Source: Tubiluchus corallicola (taxonomy: Eukaryota > Priapulida > Priapulimorpha > Priapulimorphida > Tubiluchidae). Taken from it: a DNA stretch of 64,000 nucleotides. The position numbers and the translations under genes are program-made. Positions within the stretch are counted from its first letter, which is position 1; every line of letters begins with the position of its first letter. Where the stretch lies: contig JAQGDQ010000459.1 in NCBI GenBank assembly GCA_030141605.1, positions 24,545 to 88,544 of the forward strand. Reading direction: 5' to 3'. This document shows positions 1 to 9,327 of this stretch, piece by piece. The notes beneath the pieces are model-generated. The model saw only the letters and a list, made by a program, of their open reading frames with translations, was not told the origin of the DNA and did not search any database.

Positions 1-402
1 AAACTGTTCATTAATAAGGCATCTAAAACAAAGAAATTCGCCAGAATTTAGAAACAACATCGAGATATGTAGTCTGTAAGGTAAGTTGTTAAATTATCGA
101 TATAATATTATATCATACACCTTTTGGCTATTAACTACTGAATTGTGTATCATTGTTGTTTTTAAATTCTGATAAATTTCTTTGCTTTAGTTGCCGTGAT
201 AATAAACAATTTTGTTCAAAACCAGTCAGCAATAAGTTAAAATCCGACAAAACTAATGAAATTTGTGCGAATTTTGATCATTTTTCATAACCTTAGCCAA
301 TCAACTATTTAAAAGTTTAATGAAATAAACAACGTTCTAACATGTTTTTTTACATCTTCCCTATGAACAGAGGGACTGTAAATAGCTTTTTCAAATAAAG
401 AT

Positions 403-437
403 TTATTATTATTATTATTATTATTATTAATATTAAT
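403..437. repeat. (TTA)n microsatellite, probable retroposon tail
   Basis: About nine TTA units directly follow AATAAAGA. A short repeat after a poly(A)-signal-like string is typical of the 3' end of non-LTR elements. No body of such an element is recognisable upstream. Confidence 0.6.
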
Positions 438-671
438 AAGGTACCACCAAACTTTTGAGGGTACAAAATTGCAACAATATAAGTTAACATAGACAATAAA
501 AATTAGGAAAACGAACCATTATGCTGGAAAACTTTGATAGTAGCTCCGGATAATCTTGATCCCAAGACGATTGAGGCATGGTTCAGTCTATCACTAATTA
601 TTAGACAACCCTAAAAACAATGAAACACCAATTTACTTCAAAAAATTATACTCTCAGTATGTAACAGGTCC

Positions 672-748
672 CAAGATGGGTGGCCAAGCGGTCTATATTT
701 AAGACGGTCACCACGCAGTCTTGAGTTCGAGTCCACGGCTGCCAATGT
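672..748 (+). repeat. tRNA-derived SINE head or tRNA pseudogene
   Basis: An A-box-like string (GGTGGCCAAGCGGT) and, about 35 bp later, a B-box-like string (GAGTTCGAGTCC) are at tRNA spacing. The surrounding stems pair poorly, so this is a SINE head or decayed tRNA (Leu/Ser-like) and not a functional tRNA gene. Confidence 0.5.
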
Positions 749-1670
749 CAGAACATATATCCACACGACTGCAAGTAGTACAATTACACACTTGCATTGT
801 TTTTTTAACTCGCCTCTAGATGGCAGACAAAAAGTTGCTCAGTCACCATAGTAACGCCAACTTAAGCAATGCCCATTTTGGCAGTGTGATGTTAGAAGCT
901 ATAGCAGGACAATGAACATAGCAGCTGCGTGTCACAAACACCATGGCAGCCTATTGTTCCAGCTCAGCTGTGGTTGTGAGTGAAATTTTACACATTTTTT
1001 TACAAAATATCATTGTAAAGTTTATGCTCAGCATTTGAATAAATAACATATTCAGGTTGGATATTTCATTAGCTATTTGAAGATACTGGCTGTTTTTGTT
1101 TAAGTAGGCAAATAATTTAACTACTTGAGAAAAACCCGCCGGTAACACATGATAAACGCTTCATTTACTGAAAAAAACAGCATTAAACACTTAATAAATT
1201 TACTGAAAATGCACAAAACCCAAAAATTATCTTGACACAAAAATGTGATTATTACAAAGCTTAAGAACCCCTCTTAATAGATCCGTTGGTTGTTTTTACC
1301 TGCAAATACTCATTGTAACAAAATTAACGAATTTTGTGTGAGAAGTGAAATTTCTCAATGGCCAGCAAGCTAATGAAGCGCAACAATGAAACTTGTAATA
1401 ACTGAACCATTTGCAGTCGCATGCATATATTCATTATTTCCTGTATTGTTGTAAGTGTAAGCGCTAAGCAGCCGTTAGTGCAAATGTTGTCTATTAAATG
1501 AAAAATGACAAATAAAAGCTGTGTTTGTGTTTGAAAAAAGCTTACTGCTTTCTCACTGCATAAAGCAAATTACTTTGTGTAAAACTAAGTTGTGATTTGT
1601 GTATCATTAACTTTATGCCTTCCTTTTTCTAAAATGAAAAAGTATTAACAGAACTGCCTTCTTGTACAAG

Positions 1671-1978
1671 TAGTCGTCGACTTACGACCTATGCATCTTA
1701 CGACTGTCTGCCCCGACCCAGGCTTTATGACAATTATATAAAACCAACTATAACTCGTGTTTCTTTTTATTTTTTTAAACAAATTAACGTTAAATCACTA
1801 TCTGTTTCAATAAATTCATCTTTGGCAACGCCATACTTAGCACATGTACATACACACCGTATTACATGTAGGGGTGTGCATGTTTATATGCACCACTAGA
1901 ATTTACAGGTCGAACTTTCATCCAGTTCATCTTACAATCAATCAACCAGAAGTGATTGTGATCGTAAGTCGATGACTA
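1671..1978. mobile_element. Mariner-type MITE
   Basis: Inverted termini GTCGTCGACTTACGA (left) and TCGTAAGTCGATGAC (right) differ at one position and are each flanked by TA. The element is about 308 bp, with no coding capacity. The TA target points to a Tc1/mariner-type non-autonomous element. Confidence 0.65.
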
Positions 1979-2198
1979 CCTACAGTTTGTTAACAGTACT
2001 GAGTTTACCTGTCAAAGACCTGCAACTAGTGGTGATTGTGCAAATTTAAATTTTTAAATATTACATGCCACTATTTCCAACACAAACTTCGCATGAAGTA
2101 AAATAATATTCAGAAGATATGAAACTTCACGATGTTTCCTAAGCTTCGTGTGAAAGTTCAGAAATTTCGTGCATGAAATTACTTGAATTTTTTTTATT

Positions 2199-2350
2199 AC
2201 AGGCACCTAAAATCATTTATAGTTAAAACACCACAGCTTTATTAAAACTTTTAATTTACTTATTTAAAAAATCGTGTCGAAACATTTGACACAATTTTTT
2301 AACTATGTAAATCAAAAGTCTTAATAAAGTTGTAGTGTTTTTACTAAAAT
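2199..2350. mobile_element. Foldback MITE, ATTACAGGCAC family, copy 1
   Basis: It begins ATTACAGGCACCTAAAA, and its two halves form a near-continuous inverted repeat (CACAGCTTTATTAAAAC against TTAATAAAGTTGTAGTG). Related copies lie at 30144-30260 and 60415-60722. No ORF. Confidence 0.6.
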
Positions 2351-3186
2351 TTGCTTCATTGTAGTTAAATGATCATCGCTTAGCAGAAACAGGTTTACAA
2401 CAGATTTAAGAAACTGAATGTTCCAAATGTAGTTATGCGCTAGCAAACCAAAACCACACATAAGTTAACACAGTTAAAACTACATTCAAAGTAGAATGCG
2501 CTAAAAATTTCACCAAATGCCAATTTTTTTGTTTTTTATAAAAAATAAATGCTAAATATATTGGACTTTTATATTCTAGCATCAAATTACCAAGAAAATA
2601 TTTCAAAAATTACTAAAAATTCAATTTCGTAACCCCTTGGGTACTTATCCACTAAAAACTAGTACTGCATTTGTAAAAAACTTGTATTTTCAAACTCCGA
2701 TAGTAGCTTATGGAAACAGCCATTTTGCTTGAGGTTTTTTCTGTTGCCAAGTCCATCTACTGGATTTAAACATAACTTCAATGTGCTCTTGCAAAGTCCA
2801 TAGCAACCAATATTTGTACGGTTGCTAAGTGTTTTGTAGAAACACGACAAAAACCAATGGCTAACTTTAACAGTGATTTTCTCAAGATTATGTTTTTCAG
2901 TGTGCAGCCTGCACCTCAACATCAACATGGATTATCTCAGGTTAGAAATAACATAGAGCAGTGAGTTTGGTACCAAAATGATTCTCATGAAATGGAGATT
3001 CAGGATATGTAAATAACTAGAAAAGCTTAATTGCCGAGCTATGGACGTTTTTTGGATATGCTAGCACACAAATGCCAAAACACTCAACATCGTGTGATGC
3101 AACAATTAATGCACAGAACGACACAATGATGCACATTGCAATGCAACATTTTGCAACCTGATTGCGAAATGGTATTACGTTCCAAC

Positions 3187-3311
3187 CTTGCTCACTAGAC
3201 ACGGCATGTTCATGGAATTAGTGGCAAATCCCATTCCGAAGCAGATCGCATCTTCTACTCCTAAGAATCTAGCTATTGTCTGCTCCAATTCCCGATGAAT
3301 GGCAAGATTTC
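3187..3311 (-). CDS. SPTLC2: SPTLC2-like exon: [11 protein letters not shown] motif
   Basis: 125 nt (2+41 codons). Acceptor GAATTGTAG; donor AAG/GTTGGA (weak after GT). It encodes [20 protein letters not shown] followed by [14 protein letters not shown] and MPCLVSK. It is the last SPT exon visible in the window. Confidence 0.9.
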
Positions 3312-6300
3312 CTACAATTCAAAATGGATTATTTCAGTTTAACAAACATTCACATTAGGTCGGCCGCAAAAAACTGTGTACCTGTCTTACCTCATGAGTT
3401 CAAAAAATGTCAGTAGGAATGGGGAAAGAGAATCTTTAAAGAGGAATCGTGGAATATTTAAATTCAGGTTGAAATCCAGATTTGTTTATTTCCTATTAGT
3501 TAGCAGTAATGTTTTAAATTTTTTTTCAATGCACATTTTTTCACGCTTTCACATTACTAAATTATCGTATAATTACGGATTACTATAAAGTGTCTTTTTT
3601 ATATGATATAAAGCCTTAAATTGCCAAATATTCTGATAATTATGGTATAAACGGCAACACTCGGCCATTAATACGATAATCAGCATCTTAAAAAACAGCA
3701 ACCCATGCCCAGCCCGAGTGTTAGCTGTAGAAAAATATGGCTGCACCCTTGCCGAAACAACGATGTTATAATAATTATTGTGTTTTACGTTTTAAATTAA
3801 AAAATACGCTTTGACATGACTACGTCAGGTAAGTATATGAAAGTACACAAAAATAATAAAATCCCAGCCGGTTGTGTAATAAAATAAATTACCCGGACAA
3901 TTAGACGATAAGCGAAGAACTTTTATTGTTGACCTTACGTGTAGTTAAAACGTCATAAAAAATTAATATATTATTAAAGCAATTTGAAATCCTACAATTC
4001 CTACAATCCATGAGCACTCAAAATTGGTGGTCATGGGACCAGGAACATTACACTTCGGTAACATCCCTGCCGACCCACCACTACTAGATGCATTACATTG
4101 CAGTTTTGCAATGTTAAGCTGCATTACAAATTTGTAATTTAACAATGTGAACCTTTTGATTTTTTTGAAGACTTCCGCAAGGTGTATCTCTATACTACAA
4201 CCATTCAGTTATTTGACTCAATAACTCAAAAAAGCTCATTACTAAATAATAAAAACAGAAAAAAGGGAAACCTAGTTCACATCTCGTGCTACCAACTCCC
4301 ACGCCTATTTCACGAGTGACGACCTCGGAAGCTTCCGCACTCGGTCCGTTGTTCTCTGCGAAGCCAAGGTAATTATATGAACCCATGTTCAACATTTTCT
4401 TCTTTTTGCCTGTCAACCTAAATTAAAATAAACACAGATTGCACTACTCGTCTCTCGAAGTGAAAATAGCTTTTTGTAAATTTCCAATTGGCCGGATTGC
4501 AGATAAATTAAATGAAATTTAACTAAACAAATAAACTAAAGCATACTTCTTTAATATTAAAACAGACAAAGTTACTAGAGTCGATTCAAAAACGTATTTT
4601 GAAGTTAATTTTCCCTGGCATACCTTACGTAAATGCTTTGCAGCTATCAAAAACTGAATATTTATCTGTATGTAGAAACGACCTTTGCAAAAAATTTTCA
4701 AGTCAATCCAAAATTAAGACAGTAGACTCCATTACTTATTTCCGAAACACAACCACCATAAGCAACAATCTTCGTAAACAACTGATGTAACCCTTTACCT
4801 GTTTGAAGTACTGAATGTTTTAAAAGTAGTTTTATACCATATGCACTTTTTAATTATCAATAAGTTCATGACTACTGTATACACTGTGACATGAGACATT
4901 ATAATAATGGATTTTAATAAGATTAATCTTAACGTAAATTATTGTCTTTTAAATGTAATTTAAACTTCAGTGGATTTTAATTTATGTTAGGCAAAGTCAT
5001 TTTAATGCAACATAATTTAATCGTAATTTTAAACAACAGTGTATCCTATTCTTCTCGACTCAAAGTCTCTCCAACTTACGACTCAAATTGCATTTTTTAA
5101 AACAAGATTCAAGTACTTTTGTACGTAATGAAATATTGTACAAAACTCCACATTTTGCAGTAGCTGTTGTGTTTGACTGTCAAAAAATCAAGCGATTTAA
5201 CGGTTTCTGAAAGTAAATGTCGTGGAAAATGAAAAGAATAAAAAAATCCCTTTCTCTTTAAAGTCAGTACTCACACAAAATTCCAGTTGTAGTCATGGCT
5301 GATCCGCTCTAAACAAGTAACCTCGGCTCCTGGCACCCCCGTTATTGGAACGTTCCAACAATCTCGTATTCGCACATAAACATTGCGTTTATAAAAGCTC
5401 TCAAAGCTTGAATATAGTGGTACAAAACCCTGAAATGTAAGTTAAAATACAACTTTAGTAAAATTAAACAGCATGTAATTTTTACATTATCTGATGTAGC
5501 TACAGTAACGACTACAACATTTGCACTTTTGTCAATATATAAGTTTGGATTGCCGTTAGTTAGTTAACAATGCTAGGCGAAAACTACTCCCCCGATTTTT
5601 ATGAAACCTTGTGGAGGGGTGGGGTATGTGAACACCTTCAATTTTGGTGCAGGTTTGGGACGTCCTGCACGAATGGGTGGGGAGGCAAAAAACTACTATA
5701 AATGAGTCCCCCAGCTTTTCCAAATAAACCCTGTGCGGAAAAACACTTGCGCGGCTCTTGGAAAGAGCTGGCCTACAAGATAGGGTAGTCTTTTTCCAGG
5801 TTCCATTTAGGGAAATTCTCAGTCGGAAGCTGCATACCTAATATTGCAATGTCATCAATTATTCTTTGTCTGTAACTTTTGCTCAACATGCGTGTAAACA
5901 TGTGATATTTAATAGTTCAAGTAAGACATCAGAATAATTACTGGTGAATTCTTAACTAAGCACCCGAGTACAGTCAAATATACTCAAATCACAGTGTGCA
6001 TGACTGAGTACAGTCAGGTATACTCAAGTCACAGTTTGCACAGCTGAGTACAGTCAAGTATATTCCAGTCACAGTTTGTACGGCTGAGTACAGTCAAGTA
6101 TACTCAAGTCACAGTTTGCGCGCCTGAGTACAGTCAAGTATACTCAAATCACAATTTGCACTGCTGAGTACAGTCAGTACACTGAATTCACAGTTTGCAC
6201 AGCTGAGTATAGTCAAGTATACTCAAGCCACAGTTTGCACGGCTGAGTACAGTCAGTACACTGAATTCACAGTTTGCACAGCTGAGTATAGTCAAGTATA

Positions 6301-6852
6301 CTCAAGCCACAGTTTGCATGGCTGAGTACAGTCAAGTATACTCAAATCACAATTTGCATGGCTGAGTGGCTGAGTAGCTATTATTTTCTGTTTTTAGTTT
6401 TTTTTGACAATTTGTACTATTTTTTTCTCATTTAATTTTGTTATCTACAGTATCAAAGTTTATTTTTACAATACGTATCTAGTTACATGAAAGGGCAGGA
6501 GAATGGACGACCCTTTGATCCCTCCCTGTCCTGTTCCATGATTACAGTTATTTAATATTTACCAAAAACTTTTGCTGTAAAACTATATTGGAGAAAATAA
6601 ATGTTCTACGTCTATGTCTATGTAAGCGATTTATGTGTGCTCATAACAAAACCGATTCACTTACATGCCAAACCATACCTTTAAATACTCTGTGGAAGAA
6701 TGAATATCTTCCAGGCCATGTCTCTTCATGAAATCTCGGAGGTGTCCGAATATGACCAGAACAAGATAGTTGAAGTATGTGAGAAGAGCAGGAAGGAGCG
6801 GCGTCTGTTCGAATGTTTCGTGGATTACCGTTTGTTTCTTTTTCTTCTCCAC
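3187..6852 (-). CDS. SPTLC2: Serine palmitoyltransferase long-chain base subunit 2/3-like, partial gene (4 exons)
   Basis: Four exons on the minus strand (6852-6679, 5429-5275, 4417-4272, 3187-3311) join in phase to 200 codons. Seen: an N-terminal hydrophobic segment ([18 protein letters not shown]), the block [14 protein letters not shown], then [17 protein letters not shown] and a [11 protein letters not shown] stretch. These are hallmark motifs of the catalytic SPT subunit, a PLP enzyme of the alpha-oxoamine synthase fold. It condenses serine with palmitoyl-CoA in the ER membrane, the first step of sphingolipid synthesis. The order and spacing match vertebrate SPTLC2/SPTLC3, and the two paralogues cannot be separated here. 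Missing are the first exon (start codon and N terminus, right of 6852) and all exons after MPCLVSK, including the PLP-lysine region. I see no candidate for these in 1-3186, so they should lie beyond the left edge. No frameshift or stop interrupts the joined frame. Confidence 0.9.
3312..4271. other. Intron of SPTLC2-like gene
   Basis: AT-rich, no recognisable repeat or coding block; nothing further seen. Confidence 0.5.
4272..4417 (-). CDS. SPTLC2: SPTLC2-like exon: [11 protein letters not shown] motif
   Basis: 146 nt (1+48 codons+1). Acceptor AATTTAG. The donor CTAG/GTTTCC departs from consensus at +3 to +5, but the Gly codon it splits is restored exactly by the next exon. It encodes [20 protein letters not shown] and then [12 protein letters not shown], the entry to the PLP-dependent catalytic domain. 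Confidence 0.9.
4418..5274. other. Intron of SPTLC2-like gene
   Basis: Short open frames on both strands near 4519-4790 overlap one another and resemble no family I know; treated as chance. Nothing else seen. Confidence 0.5.
5275..5429 (-). CDS. SPTLC2: SPTLC2-like exon: FVPLY...RIRD...SHDYNW block
   Basis: 155 nt, phase 0 start and phase 2 end. Acceptor ATTTCAG; donor GT/GTGAGT. It translates as [19 protein letters not shown] followed by the RIRDCWN block and SHDYNWNF, a very conserved region of the large SPT subunit. The split valine codon is completed by the next exon. Confidence 0.92.
5960..6370. repeat. 40-bp minisatellite, about ten copies
   Basis: Tandem units built on TGAGTACAGTCAAGTATACT followed by CAAGTCACAGTTTGCACGGC, with small deletions in some copies. 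It lies in the intron between the first two visible SPT exons. TGAGTACAGT and AGTATACT give each unit internal partial symmetry. Confidence 0.85.
6679..6852 (-). CDS. SPTLC2: SPTLC2-like exon: N-terminal membrane segment
   Basis: 174 nt, 58 codons, phase 0 at both ends. Acceptor TTTTGCAG precedes GTGGAGAAG; donor AAG/GTATGG. It encodes a lysine-rich start, [16 protein letters not shown], a hydrophobic helix and the [14 protein letters not shown] stretch that follows the helix in SPT large subunits. Confidence 0.85.
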
Positions 6853-7552
6853 CTGCAAAATTGCACAGTCACTTCTGATAGAGCTGTGTTAAAACAAGCA
6901 AGAAAAACAATGGCTGTACGTGTTTTCCGTAGTACAAGTCATACCATCATAGCTTTGACGTCATAGCTTATCATATAAGCTTTCACGACTTAGTGCTTAA
7001 AGACCTAATTTTAAATAACAAACGGCCAGACAGTCATGAATATTTGAAAGGAATCCTTTATTAGAAAACTCCCTCAATCGGAATAATGAAAAGTCACAAT
7101 GTTTCAGACGGGCGCTGCAGTTTATCGTCAAGTGAAAAATGGGGTAAAAAAACTAAAAATCCAAATAAAGATTGTCGGAAATAGCTTTCCGAAGGAAAAT
7201 CATTATTTAACAAAATTATTTAAAAACCATTTAATGGAAACGAAACTAAATTTATTACTTCTATGCTGCTTTGATAAACTTTTTGAGACTTCACGTTTAG
7301 AAATAACATGTAAAACCATATAAAAGCATATCAGACTGATTTGGTCTAGCTTCATAAAACCAAATAAAGAACAACACCAAATGTTCTTGACAAAAACACA
7401 AAAATCACTTTTTGGAGTTCTTTTACGTTATTTACAGATAAAAATGCCATACCTAAAAAAAGATATAATTACATATTAAAATTACGAAGACACAACAAGC
7501 AAAACACAGGAAAAACAGAAAACAGTATCGCTGGCTGCTATCACTGTAACTG

Positions 7553-7553
<1 letters not shown>

Positions 7554-7585
<32 letters not shown>
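7554..7585. repeat. (GA)n microsatellite
   Basis: About 32 bp of pure GA, abutting the 3' tail of the antisense LINE fragment. Confidence 0.9.
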
Positions 7586-7589
<4 letters not shown>

Positions 7590-8460
7590 ATTTGATTTAG
7601 ATTTAACTCTTTATTTCGAACTAGGTTCATAGAATACATAACATACAATACTTACAAGACATACAATAATTATAACCCCTCCTCCCAACATATACAAATT
7701 AATACATATATAAATAAAATAACAGTACAATATATATATATATACAACATCATACTTCCAGCCTGAATCCCATAATTTCTACATAATACTTTCCTCCATT
7801 GGTCTCTTATGTCTGAAGTGTAAAACGCGTCACTGTTATTCATGCCTTTATAATAAGATTTGAGCTTTGCATTACTCTACTGTATAAACTGTATGCAGTT
7901 TTCCTATGTATTACATCAAAGTATAAAACATCATGGTCTACTGATATGGTCCTGGAACTATAATCATATGGGTAGTTGAAAAGTTTGCATTTTGAAATAC
8001 TGTGAGCTACTTTAAGTTTGCTGAGACTGTAGTTATAAAAATGTCGCCAGGTGGCCATGCCGTAGAAAGAATTACAATAAGAGTTGAACAGATGAGTTTT
8101 GACATTAGGTGAACAATGATGAAATTTTCTAAGAATACGGTTCGCTCTAGCACAAAAAAGACTTCGTTGTCTGATAATATCCATATCATCTTTGTTATCA
8201 CTGGTGATAATATGGCCAAGATATTTTTCTGTTTCACACGATATAATTATTTTACCGGCTAACTCAAGAGAACCGAAATTGAACCCACTCATGCTGGGGG
8301 GCGTAATTGTTATAAGTTTAGTCTTGTCGACATTTATTAATACATATCAACTAAAGTTTATAAAGCAGTGGTAGTGGATGCTAGTAAACATCCATCATCA
8401 GCAAACATAAGGTGATTTATATAAGCACCATCTATCTGACAACCCAGACCGGTAGATGTG
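7586..8460 (-). pseudogene. Antisense LINE fragment: reverse transcriptase C-terminal part
   Basis: On the minus strand, reading from 8460 leftwards, the frame gives GAYINHLMFADDGCLLAS, the RT palm motif in FADD form. After a stop near 8358 a second frame (8292-7840) gives EKYLGHIITSDNKDDMD, RQRSLFCARANRILRKF and NVKTHLFNSYCNSFYG, the thumb/connection region typical of a common invertebrate non-LTR RT family. The copy ends leftwards in an A-rich tail (AATAAAGAGTTAAATC) that abuts a short GA tract. It is 5'-truncated at the large GA array and interrupted by stops, so non-functional. It differs clearly from the LINE on the other side of the array. The exact clade is not assigned. Confidence 0.75.
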
Positions 8461-8838
<378 letters not shown>

Positions 8839-9327
8839 TTTGTGAGGGTGCTCATTAACTACAAGGGGCGTGACTGTGATACGGCCTTGAGCGACGCAGA
8901 AATACGCGCTGATATTGAAAGATACTATGACAACATCCAGATTGAACGATTCAAAAGAAAAGACGGGAAAAACTTGCCATTAGTGAAAGTTACGTTCCAG
9001 ACAGGAGACGATCTCACAAAAGCAGTCCAGGAAAGCATACCAATCGGTCAAATGATGTGCTCGGTAGAAGAGTTTGCTCCTAAGAGAAGACCACTCAGAT
9101 GTTTTAAGTGCCAGGGGTACAAACACATTGCGAAATGGTGTACTAGAGGCTCCAAATGTGGAAAATGCTCAGGAAAGCACGAATCAAACGAGTGTACTTC
9201 AGAACAGTTAAAGTGTGCAAACTGTGGCGAATCGCACGCGGCATGGGACAGAAGTTGTGAACTTTACGTAAATGAAGCCAAACGACTAAGCAATTACTCA
9301 CCCTCTTTACCTACATCATTCATATGA
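8839..9327 (+). CDS. LINE ORF1 (gag-like, CCHC zinc knuckles), 5'-truncated
   Basis: The open frame continues from the GA array into about 162 residues of real protein sequence. Seen: an RRM-like stretch (LPLVKVTFQTGDDLTKAV) and three zinc knuckles, CFKCQGYKHIAKWC, CGKCSGKHESNEC and CANCGESHAAWDRSC. Such knuckles in LINE ORF1 proteins bind element RNA. The true start codon is missing because the 5' end was lost at the GA tract. The stop TGA at 9325-9327 overlaps the ATG of ORF2 (9324-9326) in the sequence ATGA, which suggests coupled termination-reinitiation. Confidence 0.85.
   Translation, partial: FVRVLINYKGRDCDTALSDAEIRADIERYYDNIQIERFKRKDGKNLPLVKVTFQTGDDLTKAVQESIPIGQMMCSVEEFAPKRRPLRCFKCQGYKHIAKWCTRGSKCGKCSGKHESNECTSEQLKCANCGESHAAWDRSCELYVNEAKRLSNYSPSLPTSFI

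Larger units (their letters stand above)
1..3186. other. Non-coding stretch, presumed SPTLC2-like intron
   Basis: No coding exon is recognisable on either strand. Contents: a (TTA)n tract near 403-437 after an AATAAA-like string (probably an old retroposon tail), a tRNA-like SINE head near 675-748, a mariner-type MITE (1671-1978) and a foldback MITE (2199-2350). The rest is AT-rich sequence without visible structure. Confidence 0.6.

Noticed and set aside
672-748. Functional tRNA gene
   Set aside because: A and B boxes are present but the acceptor and anticodon stems do not pair convincingly.
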